Part shown: one piece after another, positions 1 to 8,709 of the stretch | Position numbering within the stretch: position 1 is the stretch's first letter | How the letters are laid out: each line of letters starts with the position of its first letter | NCBI GenBank assembly: GCA_030539495.1 | Contig: JAUNRX010000027.1 | Span: 1 to 34,257, forward strand | Reading direction: 5' to 3' | Origin: a bacterium | Lineage (GTDB): Bacteria; Bacillota; Clostridia; Lachnospirales; Lachnospiraceae | Length of the DNA stretch: 34,257 bases | Program-made: the position numbers and the translations under genes | The notes under the pieces: model-generated | Told to the model about the DNA's origin: nothing | Databases searched by the model: none | Seen by the model: only the letters and a program-made list of their open reading frames with translations

Positions 1-256
1 ACAGCCTTCCTCCGACCTCCACGAAAGGGTCCGGGGAACTCTTCCCCGTTCTTTCCACCACACTACCTATAGAGCAAAATTCACTTTTGCTCGGTCACAG
101 CCTTCCTCCGACCTCCACGAAAGGGTCCGGGGAACTCTTCCCCGTTCTTTCACCCCACACTGCATATAGAGCAAAATTCACTTTTGCTCGTCCACATCCT
201 CCCTTCGACCTCCACGAAAGGGTCCGGGGAACTCCTTCCCCGTTCTTTCACCCCAG
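1..256 (+). repeat. Tandem array of hairpin modules (head of structured element, copy 1)
   Basis: About 2.6 tandem units start at 1, 97 and 194 (period 96-97) and probably continue beyond the window edge. Each unit has a conserved linker with the words CCTCCACGAAAGGGTCCG and a small hairpin, GGGGAA / CTC loop / TTCCCC (33-47, again at 129-143; four-base loop at 226-241). Units are joined by a hairpin with arms GAGCAAAA and TTTTGCTC around a TTCAC loop (72-92 and 169-189). The open reading frames crossing this region simply read through the repeats and hairpins, so I treat it as non-coding. The same module, with different stem sequences, recurs at 20290-20375 and 34113-34257. Confidence 0.85.
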
Positions 257-456
257 AGGGAACTTATCTCACTCACAGCGCCAAACCCGGGGGAAGGTAT
301 GGAAACCATCGGTGTCCTTTGGAATCATTTTTCGGGGATTCACTCCCCGAAAAATGGAAAGAGCTAGTGCCACGCAAAGCGTGACACTAGCTCTTTCATT
401 ACCTCCAGCACCGGATGAAATCCTGATTTCATCCGAAGGCACCGTCCTCGGTGCCG
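257..456 (+). repeat. Four-hairpin structured element, copy 1
   Basis: The conserved lead-in AAACCATCGGTGTCC is followed by four hairpins. Hairpin a (327-355) has a perfect 12-bp stem, ATTTTTCGGGGA with its complement, and a TTCAC loop. Hairpin b (358-396) has a 12-bp outer stem beginning AAAGAGCTAGTG, one C/A mismatch and a 5-bp inner stem. Hairpin c (412-435) is a 24-base palindrome built on GGATGAAATC. Hairpin d (438-455) has arms GGCACCG and CGGTGCC with a TCCT loop. The block ends 4 bases before the stop codon of the minus-strand oxidoreductase gene and may serve as its transcript 3' end. The same hairpin order is found at 7730-7901 and 20355-20508. Function and family are unknown to me. 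Confidence 0.85.
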
Positions 457-459
457 CCC

Positions 460-1719
460 CTAGAAGAATCTTTCTACAAGCTCTTTAGAGTACTGAGCAA
501 CCTCATTCATATCTCCAAAACTCATAACCTCACCAGCATAGTAAGTGTTTAGGTTTCCCTGCCAGCTTTCTACTGTATCATACCAGCCATTTTTATATTC
601 ATAGCTATTCACGTGAGGGAAGTAATACCATGATTTATGTAATACGATATTGTCCACTTCAAAACCACAAAGCTTCATATCTTCTTCGATTAATTGTTTG
701 GATTCTTCCACACCGATTTTTTCATTTCGATCCCCTAATACATATACTGTAATGATTTGGTCAGGTTCATTTTCCCAACGGTGATAATATACCATAGCAT
801 GTCCTGAACGGTGAGGAACCATATTTTCCTGAATATAAGCACTGATTTCTGGATAGTTCTTAACTGTACAAGCAAATACTTTATAATCCTCATTGATGAT
901 CTTAGAGAAATATTTTTGTTCGTCTTCTGTCACATCAAAGAAGTTCTCCATCTGATCAAGTGGGGAAGTAACGATAATTTTATCATATTCTTCTTTTCCA
1001 AACTCTGTATATACATAGACTTTTCCATCTTTACGGACAACTTTGCTAATCTTAGTTGCAAGTCTTGGTTTATTCGCAAGCTTGTAGCTTAAGCGTTCCC
1101 AGATACTTTGTGCTCCGTCTTTCCAAGTCCATAACTGTTTCTTTAAGAATAGTAATAATTCATTGCAATCAAGATATTTAAATACATATGCTGCAGGAAT
1201 TAAATCCAAATATCCGTATCCAAATGAAGTAAATGGATTTAACCAAAGTTTCTTTACTAAAGGCACTCCATTTTTTTCACAGAATTCTGTAAATGGTACT
1301 GCTAAGTCAGGATGAGTTCCCATATGTCCATTTTTCTCACAGTTTGGATATTTTGTCTTTAACAGAATTGCAAGTTTTTTCAATTGTCCCATAATTTCAG
1401 GACCTTCTGCAGGGTTAAATGGTTCTTCCACTTCTCCTGTATATGCATTACGGAATTCACGATCGAGCGCTGGACCATCGGGCTCAATTCCACAGTAATC
1501 CATAACTTCTTTCACTGCATAGTAGCATTCCGCTCCCATTAATGCACCCATTTCATAACGTTTTCCTTTATAGTAAGGAGAATAGCATTTACCACCTACA
1601 TAATCTTCTTTTTCAAGAATGGTGTAATTGGTATACCCCTTTTGTTCTAAATACATAGCTGCACTTAATCCGGCAGGACCTGCGCCAATAATACAAATAC
1701 GTTCGTCAAATTTCCTCAT
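460..1719 (-). CDS. FAD-dependent oxidoreductase (amine oxidase / protoporphyrinogen oxidase-like fold)
   Basis: The 419-residue protein opens with a dinucleotide-binding beta-alpha-beta unit: GAGPAG at residues 12-17, an acidic residue ending the second strand (E36), then VGGK near 41-44. This is the usual FAD site of the NAD(P)-binding/amine-oxidase superfamily. The late segment TYYAGEVMSFGD resembles the C-terminal FAD-contact region of these flavoproteins. No signal peptide or membrane segment is evident, so it is probably cytoplasmic. The substrate cannot be inferred. I chose the ATG at 1719 because GAAGG lies 7-8 bases upstream and the Rossmann motif follows at once; a TTG start at 1764 would add 15 charged residues without a good ribosome site. 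The stop codon directly abuts the hairpin element. The gene is transcribed divergently from the DUF11 gene. Confidence 0.8.
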   Translation of the reverse strand: MRKFDERICIIGAGPAGLSAAMYLEQKGYTNYTILEKEDYVGGKCYSPYYKGKRYEMGALMGAECYYAVKEVMDYCGIEPDGPALDREFRNAYTGEVEEPFNPAEGPEIMGQLKKLAILLKTKYPNCEKNGHMGTHPDLAVPFTEFCEKNGVPLVKKLWLNPFTSFGYGYLDLIPAAYVFKYLDCNELLLFLKKQLWTWKDGAQSIWERLSYKLANKPRLATKISKVVRKDGKVYVYTEFGKEEYDKIIVTSPLDQMENFFDVTEDEQKYFSKIINEDYKVFACTVKNYPEISAYIQENMVPHRSGHAMVYYHRWENEPDQIITVYVLGDRNEKIGVEESKQLIEEDMKLCGFEVDNIVLHKSWYYFPHVNSYEYKNGWYDTVESWQGNLNTYYAGEVMSFGDMNEVAQYSKELVERFF

Positions 1720-1988
1720 TTCTTTGCCTTCTTTCTCTTTATTTTTTTCATTGATGCATATCAATCTTGCATCTCATATGTGTATTACATTTATGTAACT
1801 AGCTTCCCTATTTTACCATAAAGCTTTGATACAGACAACATGTAGTTATAAAAACTACATAATATTTTTATAAAGACTTATCGAATATTGTAGTTTCCTT
1901 AGTTGTCCTGTCACAATTCCAAAATGCAGGAATAAAATATAGTAACTACAAGTATGTATTTTTATTTCAGGAAAGGAATGACAACTAG
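1720..1988. promoter_or_regulatory. Divergent intergenic region with repeated TGTAGTT / AACTACA half-sites
   Basis: This 270-base AT-rich region separates two divergent genes. It holds an 8-bp inverted repeat, ATGTAGTT (1840-1847) and AACTACAT (1853-1860), and a second, wider pair, TTGTAGTT (1888-1895) and AACTACAA (1944-1951). The four half-sites share TGTAGTT or its complement, suggesting a binding site for one dimeric regulator. No convincing sigma-A promoter for the DUF11 gene is visible. A weak sigma-K-like arrangement exists: CACA at 1912-1915, then 16 bases after the AC an AATAAAATA (1931-1939), compared with the CATANNNTA consensus. A plausible ribosome site, GGAAAGG, lies just upstream of the DUF11 ATG. 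Confidence 0.4.
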
Positions 1989-4900
1989 ATGTCGATAGAC
2001 TTTCGAAAAGAATTTACTATTAAAGGTGGAATGACTTTTACCGGAAATACTCTCGGTTTAGCAAAAAAAGAAAACGAACTGAATGCTGGAATTGTAAACT
2101 CAATCGGAACCTTTACCTCCTTAAACACCAATATAAAACAAGGCAATTTTCCCTTAGGAACCACCCTAAATTCCGCACAAAATGGTTCCTATGCTTACTT
2201 AAACCTTCCACAGACAGCACAAATCGTATATGCAGAATTACTCTGGGCCGGAACCTGTGCACTTCCTGCTGCATCTGGATATCCTGCACAAACTATCACA
2301 AATCAAGCAATTGACTCCAATGTAATTACACTACAAACTCCAGACAGAACAAATCGTGCTGTAGTAGTAGATGATAATACTATAAAATACCGTGGTACTA
2401 ATGTCACAAATCAACAATTTTATGTCCGCAGCAAGGATGTAACTGATTTACTCTTACTCTCTTCACGAGATGACCTACGATTTGCAGTTTCAAATGTTCC
2501 TGCACTGATCGGACAATATGAAACTCAGAATGGTTACACTTGTTTCGCCGGCTGGACATTAATGGTGATTTACGAAGATCACACCATGCCTCTTCGAAAT
2601 ATGGTACTATCTGTTGGTGGCGAAATCATCAATAGCTATAGTGAAGATGTAATTATCCCTTATTCCCATTTTGTAACTCCTAAAAACGGGAATTTTAATG
2701 CAAGGATCTTAATAACCACAGCTGAAGGCGACACTGAATATCATGGTGACTCAGTTTACTTTGCCCCAACAATGGATGATTTAAAAGAACCTGCCTTTAT
2801 ATTATCCGGTCCTAGAAATCCATCTGATAATTTCTTTTGTTCACAAATTAATAAGGATGATGGAACACTGGATGAATCCGGATCCTTTGGTACTTTAAAT
2901 AACATTCCCGATCCTATAGACTTAATGTCAGCAGCAAGACAAGGATGGGATATTACCAATATTAATGCTAGCAGATATATGACAAACAACCAACAAAATG
3001 CATTTCTACGTCTGACTACCAGCCAGGATATCTATATGCCTATGGCAATTGGTACACAAATTGATATGGAACAACTTAATCTAACTGTGATCAAATCTGC
3101 AACTCCATCTGATAACAGCCTTGTATCCATTGATCAGACAATTACTTATACACTTTCCATCGCTAATGATGATGCTAGTTTAGACGGCAAGGATATCCAT
3201 ATCCTTGATTCTCTGCCAACCGGTCTATCCTTCGTTCCAAACAGTGTCAAAATAAACGGAGTCGAAAATCCTTCCAATATAACGACTGGTGACGGTGTAA
3301 CGATTCCTGATTTACCACCTAACTCTTCGCCTGTGATTGTAACTTTTGACGCAGTTGTATCAGGACTTCCAACTCCTAATACAACGTATGACAATATAGC
3401 TCGCGTAACCTTTACCTATAGCCCTGCTCCTACCATTACAAAGACAGTAAGCACGTTTAGCAACATCATTAAACACAGGCCATTTATTGATAGCTCTAGT
3501 TTCACTAAAACAGTAACTCCTGACAGAGCACTTACTCCACTTTCTACACAGACTTTCACACTCTCCTTTACAAACAATTCAAACGAGACCATGACTCGTG
3601 TGACCCTGATGGATTCACTAGATTCTCAATATACCTTAATAAGCGAACCAACCTCTTTATTTGACACCGGTATTACTTATTTAGATATTCCTGCAGGAGA
3701 AACCGTGTCTACCAGCTACACCGTACAGATTAAGCAAGGAACTAACCGCAGTCTTAAAAATAATGCATCCGCCAGCTATACCTATACTAGTGGATTTACC
3801 GGAACTAAGACAGCAGCAATTACAACTCCTATTCTTGTTCCTTCTATAGACATTGTAAAAAGACAAAATAAAAACACTGTAATTAAAGACGACACTGTAA
3901 TCTATTCTCTAAGAATAAGAAATACTGGATTTGCTCCCCTCGCCAATCTATCCATTTCCGACCTACTCCCTACCGGTTTAACGTATGTTCAAGATAGCCT
4001 TACCATTAATAATGAAATCATATCCGGTCCGATCGACTTAAGCGACTATACACTTCCGGCAAAATACGCTCTACCAAACAATGGAAGTACCATTACTATA
4101 CAGTTTACTGTACGGGTAAATGACATATCGGAAGCACCATTTACAAATAATGCATCCGTGCAAGCCTACTATCCTGTATATAACTCAGATGGAACTATAT
4201 CACAAATGATTTCTGATCAAAGCAACGATGTAATCCTAAATGCAGCCACACCTACCCTTAACGTAAGCAAACAAGCTGACAAGACATTAATCAAAGCGGA
4301 TGGAACCGATATTGTAACCTACCGCATTAGAGTGCAGCCATCTGGCTCTGCTACTAATTTCATCTTGCAGGAAGGGCGCCCAATCACTCTTGACAAAGAT
4401 ACCATGAGTATTGACGAAGCAAGTATTACTGTGAATGGAATCGCCGATTTTACACTTGACATTCAAAAAGATGCCGTAGGAGACGTTATCGGTTTTACCG
4501 TTACTATTCCATCAATTGCTGCAACTGACGATATTACAATTACCTTTGAAGCCTCCGCTTCAAAGCTTGAGCCTGGCGGTTCTTCAAGAACATTCTCAAA
4601 TACTGCTGATTACGAATATTACTATCCAAAAGATCCAGAAAATCCAACTGAAGAAATAAAAGTTGATAACTCTACGTTTCCTCCTCAATTTGTAACACAG
4701 GCTGCAATTAATTTAGACTTAACTAAAGTAATTACAAATGAGCAGGAAGAGGAGATCAGTCAGGCCTTTGTTGGTGATACCGTTACAGTTTCCATCGGAG
4801 TTTCAAACCCTGGAGATACCCCAGTTGAAGTAAATATTATAGAAGATCGTGTCCTAGAATTAAATAAATTTACACCGGTGCCTGGTTCGATCACTCTAAA

Positions 4901-7667
4901 GACCAATACGGGTGCAGATGTTCCATTTACTCCTAGCATAGATCCAATTACCGGAATAATCACTGTAGCATTGTCAACACCACAGGAGCTTTCTACTGAC
5001 GAAGGGCTTACGCTCTCATTTAAAGCAGTTGCACTCAACAAGGCTGCAGGTTTAAATTATGACTATGGTGTTGTTAAATTTAACGAACCAGATTCCACAT
5101 TTATTCAAACCGTATTGACTCCAATTGCCGAACTCTTTGTTGCTAATCCATCGATTCAAATTAGCAAACAAGCAGATATCGCTACTGTAGAAGAAGGCGA
5201 TAGTTTTGAGTATGAACTTCTTGTTACTAATACTGGAAATATCCGTTTAACAAATGTAAGTCTTTCCGATACAAAATTAGCTGCCTATATTGCAAATGCA
5301 AATCTAACAATAAACGGGGACATTACAGTAAATGGATCCGTCCTTCAAACCCCTGACTTATCCAATGTCCAACTTCCTAATTTAGAAATTAATGCAGTTC
5401 ACACAATCCTAATTCCAGTAACTGCTACGCTGCTTCCAGACTCTAATGTATACGAGAATACTGCCACTGTTTCTACTATAGCAACCATTGAGTCTCCAAG
5501 AGCACGTGAACTTAAAGTACGCCACGAGGATACTTCCATTGTAAATGGCTATTATCTCAATGTAATTCTTACAAAAAGTGCTGCACAAGAAGTTGTAAAA
5601 AATGGCGATACCATTTCTTATACAATTACCGTAGAGAATGCATCTAGTGTTGCAATCGATCATGCTTATGTACAGGATATTATCCCAAAAGAACTCATTG
5701 TAGATGAAGCAAGTATTATCCCTGCCGGAAACTTAGAACTTGGCATCGACGTCGGACCTATGCAACCTGGGGAGACTGCTACTGTAACATTTGACGCAAT
5801 TGTTGACAATCCAGACAACATAGGAGAAATTCAAAACTGTGCCTATGTAAATTACTCACATATTTGGAATGACGTTACGATTTGTGGCCAGTCCTCTGTC
5901 GCTTGTTTCACTATACGCTATATTAATCCTGAAATCAGCGTCATCAAGTCAGCTCCAGCTAAAGAGTATATTCTTGGCAGCCAGTTTGACTATACTATTA
6001 CAATCAAGAATACAGGCCTGACTCCTATCACCAGGTTAGAATTTAGCGATCTGCTTCCTGTCGAACTCTCTTTAACTTCTAAAACTATAGTGGTAGCACA
6101 AGGAGACAATTCCACTACTGTTTCGATCGACCTAACTACTCCTGATTTCCATACGTTACCTTATAACTTTGCAACTGATAATACGGATATCATACTCACA
6201 ATTCCTGTTACGGTAACTTCCATTCCGAATCCAGCCAGTCCAACAGATTATTTGGATAACATTGCGACAATCCTTTACTATTTTAATCAGAATGACGAAG
6301 AACAATCCTTGCAGGCAATCTCTAATAAAGCAACGGTCCGCATTATTTACCCACTTATTTCAACATCCAAACAAGCCTATCCGATAACAGCAAAACTAGG
6401 AAGCACTATCCTTTATATGATCCGAATTGATAACCACGGTAATACTCCACTTACTAACATTACTGTGACAGACACTTTGCCTGAAGGCATGGAGTTTGTA
6501 GAAGAATTCAGTTGGTTAAATGGTCTCCGCTATCCTGCTACGATTACGGAAGGCATTAAAATTGCTACTTTATACACTGGTGGAATTGCTACTATTTCTT
6601 TCCTTGCAAAAATCACCGAAGTTGCCAACGATGGTATTTATATAAATAGGAGCACGTATTCCTATAACTATAGATTAAATGATGAGTTCAAATCCATTAC
6701 AAATCAAAAGACCAATGAAGCAGTCGTAACAATTTCAACTGGAGAAAATGCTTCCATGAGCATTGTAAAGAGCTCATCAGACCAAACGGTACGTCGTGGC
6801 GACATCGTAGACTATATGCTTGTTGTTAGCAATACTGGAGATACTCTTTTGACCGATATTATAATTAAAGATACTCTCCCATCCGGTTTAGAATTTGTTT
6901 CCGGATCACTAGCAATCGATGGCACAGCTACTGACTACGACATTACGTCCGACGCAGGCGTCCCTCTTCCAACTTTAGATACCAAAGACTCCCAAAATAA
7001 GAGATCGTCTATTATCACATTCCGTGTGAAAGCCACCTCACCTCTGCAATTAAGCTACCATAATACAGCAACCGGAACCTACAATTACGAGACGAGTACC
7101 GGAATTGTAACTGGCACTAGTACTAGCAATACCCATATACTGAGAAATGCCGCTCTTTCTGTAACTAAAGAAGTAGATAAGACTCAGGCTGCTCCAGGCG
7201 ATACACTAAACTATACCGTAATAATTAAGAACGAAGGCAATACGACAATAACAGATCTAAACTTCTTGGAATTTACAGATACAAAAGTAATTGTTGATAC
7301 TTCAAATGTAATGTTAAATGACTTGTTAGTTACCGGTTTCCCTAATATTGAAATTGGAACACTAGCAGCCTCCGGTTATCCTGATGACACTGCAATACTA
7401 ACGTACTCCGCGAAAATCAAAGACGATGTAGCTAACTCCTCGATTGTAAATAAATTAGTTGTAAAAGGTTCCACTATTGATAATAAGGATCTGGTTGCAA
7501 GCGATTATACGGTTACCAACCTTCTCTCTCCTTGCAAAGAATGTCCTGAATGTCCAAAATGTGATAAATGCGATAAGCCAAACGGCAAAGGTCCTAAACC
7601 TCCAAAAACAAATGGACCAAAGGTACCAAAAGTAAAGGCCCCTAAACCTCCAAAGAAATCTTGCTAA
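1989..7667 (+). CDS. Giant DUF11-repeat protein with Cys/Lys/Pro-rich tail
   Basis: The protein has 1,892 residues. Residues 1 to about 360 form a distinct N-terminal region with GGMTFTGNTLGLAKK near residue 13. Then come eleven repeats of about 130 residues, each opening with a strand such as LTVIKSA, VSKQAD or SVTKEVD and containing YTLSIAN- or YELLVTNTG-like and LPTGLSFV-like motifs. These are typical of DUF11, an Ig-like beta-sandwich repeat found in cell-surface proteins. The tail (about 1848-1892) has five cysteines spaced CxxCxxCxxCxxC, then KPPK-type lysine/proline segments and a final cysteine. There is no N-terminal signal peptide, no LPXTG and no transmembrane helix. A spore-surface or other cross-linked outer-layer role is therefore possible but is inference. 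The ATG at 1989 has GGAAAGG about 12 bases upstream. A structured element and a terminator follow. Confidence 0.85.
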   Translation: MSIDFRKEFTIKGGMTFTGNTLGLAKKENELNAGIVNSIGTFTSLNTNIKQGNFPLGTTLNSAQNGSYAYLNLPQTAQIVYAELLWAGTCALPAASGYPAQTITNQAIDSNVITLQTPDRTNRAVVVDDNTIKYRGTNVTNQQFYVRSKDVTDLLLLSSRDDLRFAVSNVPALIGQYETQNGYTCFAGWTLMVIYEDHTMPLRNMVLSVGGEIINSYSEDVIIPYSHFVTPKNGNFNARILITTAEGDTEYHGDSVYFAPTMDDLKEPAFILSGPRNPSDNFFCSQINKDDGTLDESGSFGTLNNIPDPIDLMSAARQGWDITNINASRYMTNNQQNAFLRLTTSQDIYMPMAIGTQIDMEQLNLTVIKSATPSDNSLVSIDQTITYTLSIANDDASLDGKDIHILDSLPTGLSFVPNSVKINGVENPSNITTGDGVTIPDLPPNSSPVIVTFDAVVSGLPTPNTTYDNIARVTFTYSPAPTITKTVSTFSNIIKHRPFIDSSSFTKTVTPDRALTPLSTQTFTLSFTNNSNETMTRVTLMDSLDSQYTLISEPTSLFDTGITYLDIPAGETVSTSYTVQIKQGTNRSLKNNASASYTYTSGFTGTKTAAITTPILVPSIDIVKRQNKNTVIKDDTVIYSLRIRNTGFAPLANLSISDLLPTGLTYVQDSLTINNEIISGPIDLSDYTLPAKYALPNNGSTITIQFTVRVNDISEAPFTNNASVQAYYPVYNSDGTISQMISDQSNDVILNAATPTLNVSKQADKTLIKADGTDIVTYRIRVQPSGSATNFILQEGRPITLDKDTMSIDEASITVNGIADFTLDIQKDAVGDVIGFTVTIPSIAATDDITITFEASASKLEPGGSSRTFSNTADYEYYYPKDPENPTEEIKVDNSTFPPQFVTQAAINLDLTKVITNEQEEEISQAFVGDTVTVSIGVSNPGDTPVEVNIIEDRVLELNKFTPVPGSITLKTNTGADVPFTPSIDPITGIITVALSTPQELSTDEGLTLSFKAVALNKAAGLNYDYGVVKFNEPDSTFIQTVLTPIAELFVANPSIQISKQADIATVEEGDSFEYELLVTNTGNIRLTNVSLSDTKLAAYIANANLTINGDITVNGSVLQTPDLSNVQLPNLEINAVHTILIPVTATLLPDSNVYENTATVSTIATIESPRARELKVRHEDTSIVNGYYLNVILTKSAAQEVVKNGDTISYTITVENASSVAIDHAYVQDIIPKELIVDEASIIPAGNLELGIDVGPMQPGETATVTFDAIVDNPDNIGEIQNCAYVNYSHIWNDVTICGQSSVACFTIRYINPEISVIKSAPAKEYILGSQFDYTITIKNTGLTPITRLEFSDLLPVELSLTSKTIVVAQGDNSTTVSIDLTTPDFHTLPYNFATDNTDIILTIPVTVTSIPNPASPTDYLDNIATILYYFNQNDEEQSLQAISNKATVRIIYPLISTSKQAYPITAKLGSTILYMIRIDNHGNTPLTNITVTDTLPEGMEFVEEFSWLNGLRYPATITEGIKIATLYTGGIATISFLAKITEVANDGIYINRSTYSYNYRLNDEFKSITNQKTNEAVVTISTGENASMSIVKSSSDQTVRRGDIVDYMLVVSNTGDTLLTDIIIKDTLPSGLEFVSGSLAIDGTATDYDITSDAGVPLPTLDTKDSQNKRSSIITFRVKATSPLQLSYHNTATGTYNYETSTGIVTGTSTSNTHILRNAALSVTKEVDKTQAAPGDTLNYTVIIKNEGNTTITDLNFLEFTDTKVIVDTSNVMLNDLLVTGFPNIEIGTLAASGYPDDTAILTYSAKIKDDVANSSIVNKLVVKGSTIDNKDLVASDYTVTNLLSPCKECPECPKCDKCDKPNGKGPKPPKTNGPKVPKVKAPKPPKKSC

Positions 7668-7689
7668 GAAATAAACACAAAAAGCCTTA

Positions 7690-7901
7690 GAGACAATAAC
7701 TCCAACGCACAGCTTGGGAGAAAGTTTGAAAACCATCGGTTGTCATTCCAATCAATATCCGGAAACCGCGCTTTTCGGATATTGGATTAGTGCGAATAGG
7801 TCCCGTATTTTAGGGACTTGCACGAGTGAGCACTAATCATTTCATTCAGGGAATGGATGAAATCAGGATTTCATCCAAGCTTGGCGACTTTGTCGACAAG
7901 C
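7690..7901 (+). repeat. Four-hairpin structured element, copy 3 (diverged)
   Basis: The block begins shortly after the DUF11 stop codon and keeps the lead-in AAACCATCGGT and the order a-b-c-d. Hairpin a (7753-7784) has arms CAATATCCG and CGGATATTG, extendable with a G-T pair. Hairpin b (7785-7838) has GATTAGTGC and GCACTAATC, with an inner GTCCC/GGGAC stem. Hairpin c (7854-7877) is a palindrome on TGGATGAAATC. Hairpin d (7879-7901) has GCTTG..CGAC pairing with GTCG..CAAGC around a TTT loop. The stems of a, b and d differ entirely from copy 1 yet still pair, while the lead-in and hairpin c are nearly identical. It has no tandem head modules. Confidence 0.75.
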
Positions 7902-7940
7902 AAAAAAGACCTATGGACTTATGCCCATAGGTCTTTTCTA
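7902..7940. terminator. Bidirectional intrinsic terminator between DUF11 gene and efp
   Basis: A perfect 13-bp stem, AAAAGACCTATGG (7904-7916) with CCATAGGTCTTTT (7925-7937), has an A-run on one side and a T-run on the other. It lies between convergent genes and follows hairpin d of the structured element directly. Confidence 0.85.
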
Positions 7941-7996
7941 CGTTATACTCCAAAGAAAAACTAGCCTTCCTTAAATACAACGATTTTGAGTACTGA

Positions 7997-8554
7997 CTAA
8001 AGTCTCTTAAGATAATCGCCTGTACGAGTATCGATTTGGATTCTGTCTCCTTGGTTTACGAATAATGGTACGTAAACTGTTGCTCCAGTTTCAACTGTTG
8101 CTGGTTTAGTAGCACCTTGAGCTGTGTCACCTTTTAATCCTGGTTCACATTCAGTGATTTCTAATTCAGCGAACATTGGAGGTTCGATTGCGAATACTTC
8201 GTTGTTATGAGATAACATTTTAACCATGTCATTTTCTTTAACAAATTTTAAAGAATCGCCAATTGCTTCTTCAGATAAAGCAAATTGATCGAAAGTTTCA
8301 ACATCCATGAAGTGGTATAATTCACCATCAGAATATAAATATTGTTTATCACTTTTGTCAATGTGTGCTTGTGGGCATTTTTCAGTTGGTCTGAAAGTTT
8401 TTTCCACAACACCACCGTTTTTAATATCTCTAAGTTTAGTTCTTACGAACGCAGCACCTTTACCTGGTTTAACGTGTTGGAAATCAATAACTTGATATAC
8501 GCTGTTATCGTATTCAATTGTTAAGCCATTTCTAAATTCGCCTGCTGATACCAT
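7997..8554 (-). CDS. efp: Translation elongation factor P
   Basis: This 185-residue protein has the full length and three beta-barrel layout of EF-P. EF-P binds ribosomes stalled on consecutive prolines, between the P and E sites, and promotes peptide bond formation. The N-terminal barrel carries the loop [12 protein letters not shown], with K32 at the position that is post-translationally modified in many bacteria. The C-terminal signature is seen as [20 protein letters not shown]. No EpmA/EpmB-type modification gene lies nearby. The start at 8554 follows AGGAGGAA closely. It lies last in a minus-strand run uppP-yqeG-aroK-efp, but the 155-base gap before it contains a promoter, so it can be expressed alone. 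Confidence 0.97.
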   Translation of the reverse strand: MVSAGEFRNGLTIEYDNSVYQVIDFQHVKPGKGAAFVRTKLRDIKNGGVVEKTFRPTEKCPQAHIDKSDKQYLYSDGELYHFMDVETFDQFALSEEAIGDSLKFVKENDMVKMLSHNNEVFAIEPPMFAELEITECEPGLKGDTAQGATKPATVETGATVYVPLFVNQGDRIQIDTRTGDYLKRL

Positions 8555-8590
8555 ACAAAAAATTCCTCCTTAAAATACACTACTTGTATT

Positions 8591-8619
8591 AGTTTATAAT
8601 AATACTACTAATTTTTCAA
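8591..8619 (-). promoter_or_regulatory. Probable sigma-A promoter of efp
   Basis: On the minus strand TTGAAA (8614-8619) is followed by 17 bases and TAAACT (8591-8596), about 37 bases before the efp start codon. Shorter spacings using an overlapping TATAAA are also possible. Confidence 0.5.
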
Positions 8620-8709
8620 CTGTTATTTTGCTTCTACTCTTATTTTTCATCATTTTTTGCTATTATATTATATATATTATGTAGATTCGTCGTTATATTC
8701 TTCCACATT

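Noticed and set aside
1-256. Possible CRISPR array
   Set aside because: The period of about 96-97 bases is made of near-identical whole units with no unique spacers, and there are no cas genes.
257-456. Insertion sequence or group II intron as explanation of the hairpin element
   Set aside because: No transposase or reverse transcriptase frame, no target-site duplication visible, and no domain V-like hairpin. A non-autonomous element mobilised in trans remains possible.
87-488. Open reading frame of 133 codons at the left edge (and a nested 66-codon one at 184-384)
   Set aside because: It runs across tandem repeats and perfect hairpins, has no ribosome site, and its translation is repeat-derived and Pro/Ser-rich without domain features.
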